A stretch of 64,000 nucleotides of DNA from CBDAPI01 sp964565865 (GTDB taxonomy: Bacteria > Acidobacteriota > UBA6911 > RPQK01 > CBDAPI01). The notes beneath the pieces were generated by a model. The model ran no database searches. It worked only from the letters and a program-made list of their open reading frames with translations, and was not told the origin of the DNA. The translations under genes and the position numbers were made by a program. The stretch spans positions 1-64,000 of the forward strand of contig CAZMGM010000011.1 in assembly GCA_964565865.1 (NCBI GenBank), in the 5' to 3' direction. Position 1 is the stretch's first letter; every line of letters begins with the position of its first letter. Shown here piece by piece: positions 1 through 10,107 of the stretch.

Positions 1-1
1 T

Positions 2-391
2 GCCTTCGTCCTCGCTGTATCCTTTCAGGGAGCGTTTCTCCTCCTGATTCTAGGCCTCAAGATGATCTCTGATTATGCCAAGATTACGGTGACCTCGGAA
101 GACCGAACTTCCATCTTTCTCGGTTATCTCTCGGCCCTCACGTTTTGCATCTCCAACTTGCTCCCAGCCGCCGGGCTGTACCTAGTGTTGGTCCTGTCGG
201 GGGTTTTGTGGGCGCTCGTGTATGCCGGACTGAATTACGTGATGCCCCAGGCGTCGGGGCCAGGGATTGTGGCCGGCCTGCTGCTCCAGCAGGCGTATCT
301 GCTGGGTCGCCTGGGCTTGCGTGCCTGTTTTCTTTCCTCCCAGACCCACTTCTTTCTCAAACGCGAAGGACTCTTTCGTGATGAATCCTGA
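2..391 (+). CDS. C-terminal part of an integral membrane protein (5' end outside window)
   Basis: The reading frame is open from base 2 and ends at 391, so the gene begins before the window. An ATG at 62 is internal to this frame rather than a convincing start. The translated part has three to four hydrophobic stretches separated by short charged loops, including one beginning DYAKITVTSEDR. That loop followed by a membrane pair resembles a widespread uncharacterised family of polytopic membrane proteins whose C-terminal portion carries a conserved DYAKI-type segment. The function is unknown and no enzyme motif is visible. I am confident it is coding because the hydrophobic periodicity continues upstream of the ATG, but family assignment is only by memory of similar sequences. 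Confidence 0.6.
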   Translation, partial: AFVLAVSFQGAFLLLILGLKMISDYAKITVTSEDRTSIFLGYLSALTFCISNLLPAAGLYLVLVLSGVLWALVYAGLNYVMPQASGPGIVAGLLLQQAYLLGRLGLRACFLSSQTHFFLKREGLFRDES

Positions 392-597
392 GTGCCTGCC
401 CGGCACAACAATCAGAGCCTGGGGTGGCCAATTCTCCCCAGCAGTGCGGCCAACACGGTAAATTCGGTGGAATAGGAAAAGGTCCGATGCAAATACTGCA
501 TGGGTAGATACCGGCCCCATACCAGGACAAGGTCACAATCTGGGGCAACCGAGAATCAAACAGATCATGAGGAACAGATTCCACCTCGGGCAGCCGG

Positions 598-813
598 TCA
601 GTTGTGCGGCGAACGAAAAGTGGCTATTGCGTCCCTACCGCTGGTCGTCCGGTGCAGAGTCGGGTTGTGAATCACGAGCGGCTCCAGGTCGTGCGAGAAC
701 TGGACGTCCCTTTCAATGAGATCGCACTTCCGCTCAATTGCCAGACAAAAAGCTGCTAGAGTATTCTCTGGGGTTTTTGGCGAGCATCCGCGGTGGGCGA
801 TGACTGTCACCAT
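598..813 (-). pseudogene. Truncated glycerophosphodiester phosphodiesterase (GDPD) fragment
   Basis: The reading frame gives the N-terminal third of a GDPD-family enzyme. It shows VIAHRG at the first strand, PENTLAAF, an ERDVQ segment equivalent to the ELDVQ metal site, VIHNPTLHRTT, and then a stop about 20 residues later. Complete family members are about 230-300 residues, so at most 80 residues remain. The ATG at 813 is the likely original start, and an upstream in-frame ATG lies at 840. I could not recover the rest of the TIM barrel in the other frames of 400-597. The gene therefore looks like a remnant left by deletion rather than one frameshift. The R in ERDV, where the family normally has L, also suggests decay. 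Confidence 0.6.
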
Positions 814-925
814 GGGTTCATTGTAACCCGGATGATTCACGACTGGTCTGGGCTGGCAGTGCTCTGCAAAGGCAAAGGATCGGGGCTTGAGGGCTAGCCA
901 TCAGGTGCGGAAAGGAGACACAGCT

Positions 926-1915
926 ATGCAAGCAATTCAGGCCGTTAGTCCGGGAGGAGCCCAGGTCCTCAAACTGGTGTCGGTTCCAGAGCCTTCCCCA
1001 GGTCCGAAAGAGGCTTTGATTGGGATTGAGGCGGCCGGCGTAAACTTCATTGATACCTACCACCGGACCGGAGTCTATGCGAATGAATTTCCTTTTATTC
1101 CGGGAGTGGAGGGAGGCGGCACGGTTCTCGAGATCGGTAGCGATGTACACGAAGTCGAAGTCGGGGACAGAGTGACCTTTGGTATGCACCTGGGATCCTA
1201 CGCCGAAAGGGCCTCCGTTCCGGCCCATACCCTACTGCCGGTGCCCCTAGCGCTGGACCTTCCCTCTGCAGTGGCCGCAACCGTACAAGGACTCACGGCT
1301 CACTACTTGAGCCGATCGACGTTCACATTGAAGTCCGGGTCGACCGCACTGATCCACGCGGCTGCCGGAGGTGTTGGACGTCTGCTCGTCCAAATGGCGC
1401 GCATTGCGGGTTCAGAGGTGTACGCAACCGTGTCCAGTGAAGCCAAGGCAGAAGTCGCTCGTGAGGCCGGGGCTCAGCACGTCATTAACTACTCGGTAGA
1501 CGACTTCGTGGAGCGGGTACAAGAGGGCACCGACGGGCAAGGCGTTGATGTGGTTTATGATGGGGTGGGGCAGGATACGTTCCAGGGAAGCTTGAAGTGC
1601 CTGCGACCACGCGGACTGCTTTGCCTTTTTGGCCAGAGCAGCGGTGGGGTTCCTCCAATCGATCCTCAAATCCTCCATTCCTCCGGCTCTGTGTTCTTGA
1701 CCCGGCCATCTCTTTACCACTATGCCGCCACCAGGCAGGAACTTCTGGTGCGGTCGAATGACATCTATCGATGGATGGAAGAGGGGAAACTGTCCGTACG
1801 AATCGATCGAACCTTCCCTCTTGAACAGGCCTCCCAGGCTCATCGAGTCCTGGAAGGACGTGAAACGATGGGGAAAGTTCTGCTTCTCAATAAACCGACG
1901 AATGGAGACGGCTAG
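926..1915 (+). CDS. NADPH:quinone reductase, zinc-independent MDR family
   Basis: This is a medium-chain dehydrogenase/reductase of the quinone oxidoreductase (QorA) branch. It would pass electrons from NAD(P)H to quinones or enones in the cytoplasm. The N-terminal GroES-like half contains GVNFIDTYHRTGVY and PGVEGGGTV, typical of QorA. The Rossmann half shows HAAAGGVGRLLVQMAR (nucleotide-binding AAxGGVG) and VVYDGVGQDTF. There is no structural-zinc cysteine loop. I chose the ATG at 926 because AAAGGAGA lies about eight bases upstream; an earlier in-frame TTG at 887 would add 13 unlikely residues. The 329-residue length is normal. A deacetylase-like gene follows after six bases, so the two are probably co-transcribed. 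Confidence 0.88.
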   Translation: MQAIQAVSPGGAQVLKLVSVPEPSPGPKEALIGIEAAGVNFIDTYHRTGVYANEFPFIPGVEGGGTVLEIGSDVHEVEVGDRVTFGMHLGSYAERASVPAHTLLPVPLALDLPSAVAATVQGLTAHYLSRSTFTLKSGSTALIHAAAGGVGRLLVQMARIAGSEVYATVSSEAKAEVAREAGAQHVINYSVDDFVERVQEGTDGQGVDVVYDGVGQDTFQGSLKCLRPRGLLCLFGQSSGGVPPIDPQILHSSGSVFLTRPSLYHYAATRQELLVRSNDIYRWMEEGKLSVRIDRTFPLEQASQAHRVLEGRETMGKVLLLNKPTNGDG

Positions 1916-1921
1916 CCGAAT

Positions 1922-2857
1922 ATGCCGAATCGTCAGATTCTGCTCTTTTGTGTTCTGTGTACAGCTCTCTCCCAACCAGCGCTTGCAGAGCAGACCGAGA
2001 AACAAATCGCCCTAACCTTCGATTACGTGCCGTTCATGAAGCCCTTGGGATTCTTCAGGGCTCGTGAACTGAGCAACATGATTCTACGCGGCCTGGAACG
2101 GGAAAAGATCAAAGCCGCCGGCTTCGTAGTCCAGTCAAAAGTTGAAGAAGATCCCTCCACTTACGTAGTTCTGGACGACTGGGCCTCCCGGGGTCACCTT
2201 CTGGGAAATCAGACATGGGGCGATGCCGACTTGAATGACCTCGAACCCAATTACTTTTTCGAGCATATTCGCGACGGGCAGAAGTACCTTAAAACAATTT
2301 CCAGGGCCCACCCCAACAACTTTCGTTTTCTGCGTTTCCCGTATCTTCACGAGGGCAACACTCCCAAGAAGAAGAAACGCATCCGCAAAGATCTTGACCG
2401 CGGCCGTTACCGCATTGCACATGTGACAGTGAAGACGGCCGGGAATTTTTTTAACCGCCCCTTCGTGATTGCTCAGAGGGAGTCACGTGAGAAATTGGGC
2501 CCTCTTCGCGAGAAGTATCTCAGCCACATTCAGACATCGCTTGACTATGCCGAGAAACAAAGCCAGGCGGTCTTCAGGAGGAACATTCCCCACGTGCTCC
2601 AGCTGCACATGGGTGTGGCGACGGCGCTGATGATTACTCCTCTGATCGAAGCTCTGAAAGCGAGAGGGTACCGTTTTCTCACCGTGGTAGAGGCTCTGGA
2701 TGATCCCGTCTACTCCACTGCCGAGGAATATGTGGGCCCTCTGGGTCTGACCTTTACCGATCGAGTTGCCGCCACCCGCGGATTGCCCTTTCACGAGCAG
2801 TCCGGCGTCGACCAGAGAATTCTGGAGAAGGAACTCGAGCTCTTGCTCGAAAAGTGA
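1922..2857 (+). CDS. Exported polysaccharide-deacetylase-like protein with degraded metal site
   Basis: The protein (311 residues) starts with a signal peptide (LLFCVLCTALSQPALA) and then a CE4/NodB-type domain. Motif 1 is IALTFDYVPF instead of TFDDGP. Motif 2 is GNQTWGDADL instead of GNHTWSHPDL. Motif 3 is FLRFPYLHEGNT, and the last strand is QLHMGVATALMITPLIEALKARGYRF, equivalent to the usual LLLHAN region. CE4 enzymes bind zinc through the second Asp of motif 1 and the two His of motif 2; all three are replaced here by Tyr, Gln and Asp. The fold is clear, but deacetylase activity by the standard mechanism is doubtful. It may be a binding protein or use another mechanism. It begins six bases after the quinone reductase. 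Confidence 0.75.
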   Translation: MPNRQILLFCVLCTALSQPALAEQTEKQIALTFDYVPFMKPLGFFRARELSNMILRGLEREKIKAAGFVVQSKVEEDPSTYVVLDDWASRGHLLGNQTWGDADLNDLEPNYFFEHIRDGQKYLKTISRAHPNNFRFLRFPYLHEGNTPKKKKRIRKDLDRGRYRIAHVTVKTAGNFFNRPFVIAQRESREKLGPLREKYLSHIQTSLDYAEKQSQAVFRRNIPHVLQLHMGVATALMITPLIEALKARGYRFLTVVEALDDPVYSTAEEYVGPLGLTFTDRVAATRGLPFHEQSGVDQRILEKELELLLEK

Positions 2858-2931
2858 GGTACGGCTTCGATTAGCCCGCTGGCACAAAATGTCGCTGCCC
2901 CGGTGCGCCTTATACTCTGTGCTCCCGTTAC

Positions 2932-2985
2932 AGTCTTACAAACCTTTAACCTTCAACCCTGAACTTTCAACCGGTAACCAAAAAA
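2932..2985. repeat. Pyrimidine/adenine-rich intergenic spacer repeat, copy 1
   Basis: The spacer between two convergent genes contains repeated short words built on AACCTT, TTCAACC and GAACTTTCAACC. Similar word-runs occur at about 42573-42620, 49850-49922 and 56895-56985. The last bases of the transporter gene, including its stop codon at 2967, lie inside this run. The copies are too degenerate to define exact ends by eye. Confidence 0.45.
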
Positions 2986-4637
2986 GCCATCCCCCAGGTC
3001 AGCAACCCGGCCATCGCGCAATAACAACTCATTGGAATGATGGTCTTCCGAATCAGGTTTCCTTCCTGACCCAGCAGGCCAACCGTAGCAGATGCCGCGA
3101 CCACATTGTGGACAGTCACCATATTCCCGGCCGCCCCACCCACGGCCTGAGCCGCCACAATGAGCGTGGGGAAAACGTCGATTCTCTGAGCAGTGGAAAA
3201 CTGAAACAGCGAGAACATCAGGTTAGAGATGGTGTTGCTTCCGGCCACAAATGCTCCCAATGCTCCGATCCATGGAGCCAGTAAGGGCCAGGCCGCACCA
3301 GTGAGGTGGGCGGATGTTTCTGCCAGGAGGAGAGGCATGCTTTCGAGTCCGGAGAGATTGTAGTTGGGTCCAGACTGGATAAACACCCGTACCATGGGGA
3401 CTGCAAAAATCAACGCTACGGCCGCTCTCAGGATCTGCGAACCAGCCAGTCGCCAAGAATCGAGAATCTGCGATCGGGTCATCCCGTGCAGGGCATATGT
3501 CATCAGAACAGTCACCAGAAACATGAACCCGGGCAGGTAGAGGGGATGGATTCTCTGTCCGATTCCCGTCCCCAGGAGGTTGGAAGAACCAATCGAAACG
3601 CTTTGCAACCAGGTTTGGATCCCCAGTTCGGGAATTCGGGTGATCAAGAGAAGCAAGGCAACAACGGCGTAGGGTGACCAGGCCCGCAGGGTGGACATGG
3701 AAGGATTCGATATTGCCTCTTCAGCCTTTGGATCCAGTTGTCCCGACCAGTCTGGCTCCCACAGTGAGGGATCGGGAAAATCCCAGGAGCAGGCGGGACG
3801 AAACCAGCCCAGCCGGACAGCCGGAACAACGATGGCCAACCCAGCCGCCGCTCCCATCAGGGAGGGAAACTCGGGACCAAGAAACCTCGCGCACAGCACA
3901 TAAGGAAGGGCAAATGCAACCGCCGAAAAGAGGGCGAATGGCCAGATATCGAGACCGTCTCGAAAACGCCGCCGGGCCCCAAAAAACCGGCTCAACAAAC
4001 CGCAAAGGAACAGCGGAATCATAAGTCCACATAGCGCGTGTAGTAGAGCGACTTTAAAGGTAACATCCTCGATCAGCCATGAGAATGGGAGGTTGCGATT
4101 CGAAAGATATTCATGGACGACCGGGGCATCTAACCCACCCGCTACCCCGACCAGGATAGGAGTTCCCACCGCTCCGAATGACACGGGGGTGCTCTGAATG
4201 ACGAGCCCCACCATGACCGCAGCCGCCGCCGGGAAACCCAGAGCCATCAGGAGCGGGGCGGTCACCGCCGCTGGAGTGCCGAAACCGGAGGCTCCTTCAA
4301 TGAAGCTCCCAAACAGCCATCCCACAATGATCGCCTGAATTCGACGATCGCGGCTGAGACCCATAAGAGAGGATCGGATGCCCGAGACGGCACCACTCCG
4401 TGTAATCGTGGCAAGCAAGAGGAGCGCACCGAACACGATGTACAGGAGCGCTACGGCTAGAATCAGACCCTGGATCGTAGCCGCGGCCAGCACCTCTAGC
4501 TTGACCCTCCATACAGCGGCCGCCATAAGAAGCGTCCCCAGATAAGCCAGGGGCATGGCTTTGCGAGCCGGCAGGCGAAGCCAGACCAGTAGGATTGCAA
4601 CCGCTAGAATCGGCGTGAAAGCCAGGAAACTCAGCAC
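2967..4637 (-). CDS. L-lactate permease family (LctP/LldP) transporter
   Basis: This is a 556-residue polytopic protein with about 12-14 hydrophobic segments. It matches the LctP family of lactate/glycolate:proton symporters, which normally run to 530-560 residues. Recognisable blocks are FIEGASGFGTPAAVTAPLL, TPVSFGAVGTPILVG and, near the C-terminus, FVAGSNTISNLMFSLFQ and QAVGGAAGNMVTVHNVVAA. These glycine-rich conserved loops are diagnostic of the family. It would import lactate or glycolate across the inner membrane. No lactate dehydrogenase (lldD or lutABC) is adjacent, so the exact substrate is not indicated by context. Its stop lies within a spacer repeat, and it converges on the deacetylase-like gene. 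Confidence 0.88.
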   Translation of the reverse strand: MLSFLAFTPILAVAILLVWLRLPARKAMPLAYLGTLLMAAAVWRVKLEVLAAATIQGLILAVALLYIVFGALLLLATITRSGAVSGIRSSLMGLSRDRRIQAIIVGWLFGSFIEGASGFGTPAAVTAPLLMALGFPAAAAVMVGLVIQSTPVSFGAVGTPILVGVAGGLDAPVVHEYLSNRNLPFSWLIEDVTFKVALLHALCGLMIPLFLCGLLSRFFGARRRFRDGLDIWPFALFSAVAFALPYVLCARFLGPEFPSLMGAAAGLAIVVPAVRLGWFRPACSWDFPDPSLWEPDWSGQLDPKAEEAISNPSMSTLRAWSPYAVVALLLLITRIPELGIQTWLQSVSIGSSNLLGTGIGQRIHPLYLPGFMFLVTVLMTYALHGMTRSQILDSWRLAGSQILRAAVALIFAVPMVRVFIQSGPNYNLSGLESMPLLLAETSAHLTGAAWPLLAPWIGALGAFVAGSNTISNLMFSLFQFSTAQRIDVFPTLIVAAQAVGGAAGNMVTVHNVVAASATVGLLGQEGNLIRKTIIPMSCYCAMAGLLTWGMAFLVTG

Positions 4638-4670
4638 TAACAGCTATTTGAAAGAACGATTTAGAAACAG

Positions 4671-4892
4671 CTAGTTACTACACATGCCTCTCTGAGGGGC
4701 TCCACAAGCACAGGGACCAGCCTCCCGGGCTCCGGATACAACTGAATCCTGACTGGCCACGGCGAAGGCCGAGACCAGCCGCTGTGTGCTCTGGCTTGCG
4801 CAGTCGGGACACTCAATGAGGTCAGGCTCACTCAGAATGATCTTTTCGAATTTGGTTTCACAGTCATCGCAGCGATATTCGTAGATCGGCAT
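4671..4892 (-). CDS. FmdB-family zinc-ribbon protein
   Basis: This small 73-residue protein opens with MPIYEYRCDDC, the hallmark of the FmdB/CxxC_CxxC_SSSS regulatory zinc-ribbon family. A second cysteine pair in LIECPDC completes a four-cysteine zinc site. The C-terminal tail carries further cysteines (GPCACGAPQRGMC), also common in this family, where the tail is glycine/serine-rich. Family members are linked to regulation of amide or formamide metabolism in a few organisms, but most are uncharacterised. It lies 33 bases upstream of the permease start on the same strand and could be co-transcribed with it. Identity of the fold is secure; function is not. Confidence 0.85.
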   Translation of the reverse strand: MPIYEYRCDDCETKFEKIILSEPDLIECPDCASQSTQRLVSAFAVASQDSVVSGAREAGPCACGAPQRGMCSN

Positions 4893-5156
4893 GGATCCTA
4901 TTGTAACGCCTTTGGCGTTTCAAGATGAAGGTTACTGGACGCTGGCCTCTGGACGTAAATCCTGTCTCGCAGGCCTGGAAGGCTGACATCCCAACTCGGA
5001 ACCGGAAACAGATAGAAGCGCTCACGATAGTAAGCGCGTTGCTGTTCGACAACCACGCGCTGCTTGTTGTCACGCACGCTACCGACAGGAGCGGCGGACC
5101 TAGGGGCCACCCTTGTGCCGGACCGTTTGACACACGTTTTTGTTAGTTATTGAGAG

Positions 5157-6398
5157 ATGCCCGTTGGAATACTCACCCAGACATGGCCGCAGGCAGGCAA
5201 AGGATTGCTGGCGGTCACCCTTATCCTGTCACTCTCCTTTTGGAACGACTGCACTCCGACCTCTCGAGAGACACGAGCTCTCTGGGTGGTTAGAGACGCT
5301 ATGGTCAGCCCCGAATCCGTTTCCCTGGTGGTAAATGATGCCGTCGAGGGGGGGTTCAACACGCTGCTGGTACAGGTCCGCGGCCGGGGAGACGCCTTCT
5401 ACAAGTCCAAACTCATCCCCAGGGCCGAGCAACTATCCCGCCAGCCTCCCAACTTTGATCCTCTCCAGACGACCATCGAACTGGCCCGACAACAGGGCCT
5501 GAAAGTCCATGCCTGGATCAACCTGCTTCTGGTTTCGAGTCTCGCCCGGAGGCCCCGATCCCGGGAGCATGTGGCACTGCGACACCCAGACTGGCTGCTG
5601 ACTCCGTCCGATTTGGTCCAGGAGGTTAGGGCCCTTCCGGACGGGGATGCGCGAAAACTGTCACTGCTGAGCCGGTATTTCCACGAGCAGAAAGCGGCAG
5701 AAGGGTTATTTCTCGACCCGGCGCTCCCCGAGGTACAGGTTCACCTGCTGGAGATGGTTAGCGAACTGGTTTCGAGCTACCGGATTGACGGCCTCCATCT
5801 GGACTATGTTCGATATCCGGGAACCGATCCTGCTTACGGCCTTGGTGCTATAAGGCAGTTTACCCGTTCACTTCCCGAAGGGCCTATCGGGCCGCAGGAA
5901 CTGTCTACTTCCCGATCTCTTGCCATTGCCGGAAAGTATCCCCAAGAGTGGGATCAGTTCCGCCGGGACCAGGTGACCCGGCTCGTCTCCAGAATCCAGC
6001 ACAGGGTGAGTCAGGAAGATCCTCGAATACTCCTTTCAGCCGCCGTCGTGGCTGATACCAATCGTGCATACAGTTCCTGTCTCCAGGACTGGCAGAAATG
6101 GTTGAAGGCAGGGATCCTGGATGTGGTTTGCCCTATGGCTTATACACCCCGGGCGATGATCTTTGAGGACCGGATCCGAACCGCCCATCAAACCAGTTCG
6201 CGGTCCCAACTGTGGGCCGGAATTGGAGCCTATAAACTCGATGGGGCGGGAATCATTGAGCAGGTCAAACTGTCGCGCAGGCTGGGCGCCGATGGGTTTG
6301 TAGTTTTTTCCTACAACACGCTGACCGCTTCCGGGGACTCCCGCCAGAAGCTGTGGGTACCTCTGGCCGCGTTTCTGAAGTCCGACGTTCGATGGTGA
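5157..6398 (+). CDS. Exported GHL10-type glycoside-hydrolase-like protein
   Basis: The 413-residue protein has a short hydrophobic N-terminal segment (LLAVTLILSLSF) followed by a TIM-barrel domain of the glycosyl hydrolase-like 10 family (formerly DUF187, the YngK type). Characteristic parts are ALWVVRDAMVSPESV, GFNTLLVQVRGRGDAFY, LKVHAWINLL, the strand IDGLHLDYVRYPG with the conserved Asp-Tyr-Arg cluster, VVCPMAYTP and FVVFSYNTL. The family has been proposed to act on bacterial envelope polysaccharides, but activity is poorly defined. A Cys at the end of the hydrophobic stretch (WNDC) is not a canonical lipobox. The gene stands alone between divergent and convergent neighbours. Assignment to the family is firm. 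Confidence 0.85.
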   Translation: MPVGILTQTWPQAGKGLLAVTLILSLSFWNDCTPTSRETRALWVVRDAMVSPESVSLVVNDAVEGGFNTLLVQVRGRGDAFYKSKLIPRAEQLSRQPPNFDPLQTTIELARQQGLKVHAWINLLLVSSLARRPRSREHVALRHPDWLLTPSDLVQEVRALPDGDARKLSLLSRYFHEQKAAEGLFLDPALPEVQVHLLEMVSELVSSYRIDGLHLDYVRYPGTDPAYGLGAIRQFTRSLPEGPIGPQELSTSRSLAIAGKYPQEWDQFRRDQVTRLVSRIQHRVSQEDPRILLSAAVVADTNRAYSSCLQDWQKWLKAGILDVVCPMAYTPRAMIFEDRIRTAHQTSSRSQLWAGIGAYKLDGAGIIEQVKLSRRLGADGFVVFSYNTLTASGDSRQKLWVPLAAFLKSDVRW

Positions 6399-6567
6399 AC
6401 TTGCGCTCTCCCATTCTGTGCCTTGTCTTAACGCCGGTACGCTTCACCGCTCTGCGGCCTTTTCCTCGACACCAGGACAACAGAACAGCAAGGCGTCAGC
6501 CTGCCATTTCTAAACGGTGAGCTGACCCTCTACCCTTCTCTACTTTACTCGGGAAAAGCCAGACGAA

Positions 6568-7836
<1,269 letters not shown>

Positions 7837-7866
7837 ATGATCTCTTCGACTATGATCTCAAAATAG

Positions 7867-8745
7867 CCCCAGATCAGGACTCTCCTGAACTTGACACACC
7901 TGAAGCGCTAGCACCTGAGCAGCCCTGGCTCAGAAATCACTGATGCGCTGCACGAGAGTGGGGCACTGAAAGCGGCTGGAAAAAATGCAGCACAGACCTT
8001 CCATCCGGCATTTCGAACTCCCTTAGAATAACGGAGTGTTCTTCTAAACTCAATTGCATGTTAGACTTTTTTACTGTGCTTAAACTGCTCCTGTCACGAA
8101 CTTTTCTGGGGCTGTTCTCAATAGCCTGGTCTCGAGCAGTCCTGGGCTTTGATTCTCACCTCTGCTCCTTCGTCATCGAACATCCCGAAGGATGGATCAT
8201 GGACACCCGCAGCGTGTCTCAGATAGCCAATTTCGTGGTTCCTCCCGTGGAAACAAACTGGCGCAGTGCACCGGTTGAAATGTTGGGCCGCTTTGTACCA
8301 CGATCTGAGGGTGGAAATGCTGGCCGATTTCGTGAAAGAGACGAAGACCGGTTCAAAGGCAAATTGCACGGCCCCACAGGTCACAGACCTGGAATGGGGT
8401 CAAGACGCCGCCAAGCCGTTCCTGCTCAAGTGCTTCATCTGCTCCAATCGGCGAAAGGAGATCGTAGCGACAACCGAAGTCCCTTCCTACTTCGGGGATT
8501 TTTCCCTGTCGGGACACAGGCTTCGGCAGTTGACAAGGAGGCAGCGTTGTTCAACACACTGCTCGAGGGGTTTCAATGGATAGACACCAAGCGGCAATAC
8601 TAGCATCCGGAGGCCGAGGATCAGCCCGGACACGGCTCACGAACTGCACTTTCACCCCGACTGTTTTGCACACCACTCGTACCACAAGTTTTGCTCACCG
8701 CTTTACTGGACCCTACGTTTCCCTATATTCTTTCCCGCCTCAAAA
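7867..8745. other. Long gap with probable gene remnants
   Basis: About 880 bases separate gltA from trkA without a convincing intact gene. Between 8058 and 8290 the plus strand encodes SHLCSFVIEHPEGWIMDT, which resembles the first strand of metallo-beta-lactamase-fold hydrolases (xxxHPEGxIxxDTG). The reading then seems to pass to another frame near 8266-8290, giving about 100 more open residues up to 8583, and no HxHxDH motif is found. This looks like a frameshifted, decayed gene rather than an active one. The 3' part (8600-8745) should contain the trkA promoter, but I see no strong -35/-10 pair. Confidence 0.35.
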
Positions 8746-10107
8746 ATGCAAGTACTTATCCTAGGCGGCGGCGCCGTCGCATACCTGGTTGCTCGCCGAC
8801 TGATCCGTGAAGGGAACGAAATCACAATCATTGAGCGCGACGAGCAGCGTTGTGAAGATCTGGAGGGACGCCTCGATGCTAAAGTCGTTGTTGGGAACGC
8901 AGCCAGTATAGGCACCCTGGAACGCGCTGGCATCGACCAGGCTCAGATGATCATCGCCGCCACGAACAGCGACCAGATCAATATCATGGGCTGTCTCATC
9001 GCCCAGAACTACGCCAACGTCAGGATCAAAGTGATGAGGCTCCGCACCCATGAGGCTGACCGCTGGCAGACTCTGGCCTCCCAGCACAACTTTCGAGTCG
9101 ATCGCGTGATTCATCCGGATGGAGAAGCTGCGACGCGACTACTCCGTGTGGTTTCACTTCCGGGCGTCTCGGACGTTCGGAGTTTCATGGACGGTCGAGT
9201 CCGCCTCTTCGGCATGAACATTCGAGACGACAGCTGGCTGGTGGGAAAGTCGATGGGAGATCTTGACGAGAGTTCGCCTCCTGAAAACTCTCTCATCTGT
9301 ATGATTTTTCGCGGCCATCGGGTGATCATTCCACGGAGACATGACCGCCTTATGGCCGGTGACCATGTGTACATCGTGGTGGCTACGAACAAGTTTGAGG
9401 AGTGCATGGACTTCATGGGACTGCCCTCGGCCGCACGACTTCAGAGGGTTTTCATACTGGGGGGCAAGCAGATCGGAATCGAGCTGGCCAGGCGGCTCGA
9501 AAAGACTGGCGTTCAGGTCAAGCTCTTTGAACGGGACCGACGACGGTGCGAGAGAATCTCTTCCCTGGTAAAACGCACGGTGGTGATTAACGGAGATGGA
9601 ACGGATCAGCGGATCCTGGCGGAAGAAAATATTGAGGGCATTGATGCCTATATGGCCCTCACCAACCGGGACGAGGACAACATCATCGCCTCGCTGCTCT
9701 CGAAGCGGCTGGGGGCTAGAAAAGCCGTCGCCCTGGTCAACCGGCTTGACCTGCTGCCCATAGTACCTCTGCTTGGGGTCAATGCCAGCTTGAGCCTGCG
9801 TCTTGTCACCGTAGATCGTATCCTGCAGTTCGTGCGCAAGGGGCAAGTCCTGTCAGTGCACACATTCAGGCAGGAAGAAGCGGAAGCGATTGAGGTCGTG
9901 GCCACAGCCGGCTCTCCCTACGTTGGGAGGAAGCTTCGCAAGGTTCACTTGCCTCACAGTGCCATCATTGGAGCCATTGCCAGGAAAGACGGTTCAATCA
10001 CTGTACCCAGGGGGGAATCGGTGATTCAGCCGGGTGACCGGGTGATTTTCTTCTGTCTTGAAGATGTTGTACAGGAGCTCGAGGCGGCATTCATCACTGA
10101 GGGATGA
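8746..10107 (+). CDS. trkA: Trk potassium uptake system, TrkA NAD-binding regulatory subunit
   Basis: TrkA is the cytoplasmic gating ring of the Trk K+ transporter and binds NAD(H) and nucleotides. The 453-residue protein has the full-length tandem arrangement of RCK-N, RCK-C, RCK-N and RCK-C. The first Rossmann motif is LILGGGAVAYLVARRL (residues 4-19). The second is FILGGKQIGIELARRLE (about 237-253), followed by an acidic FERD end. RCK-C segments include VPRGESVIQPGDRVIFFC near the C-terminus. Its last four bases overlap trkH (ATGA), which indicates translational coupling and a shared complex. No strong Shine-Dalgarno sequence precedes the ATG at 8746, so the start is supported by homology to the MxVLILGGG opening. 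Confidence 0.95.
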   Translation: MQVLILGGGAVAYLVARRLIREGNEITIIERDEQRCEDLEGRLDAKVVVGNAASIGTLERAGIDQAQMIIAATNSDQINIMGCLIAQNYANVRIKVMRLRTHEADRWQTLASQHNFRVDRVIHPDGEAATRLLRVVSLPGVSDVRSFMDGRVRLFGMNIRDDSWLVGKSMGDLDESSPPENSLICMIFRGHRVIIPRRHDRLMAGDHVYIVVATNKFEECMDFMGLPSAARLQRVFILGGKQIGIELARRLEKTGVQVKLFERDRRRCERISSLVKRTVVINGDGTDQRILAEENIEGIDAYMALTNRDEDNIIASLLSKRLGARKAVALVNRLDLLPIVPLLGVNASLSLRLVTVDRILQFVRKGQVLSVHTFRQEEAEAIEVVATAGSPYVGRKLRKVHLPHSAIIGAIARKDGSITVPRGESVIQPGDRVIFFCLEDVVQELEAAFITEG

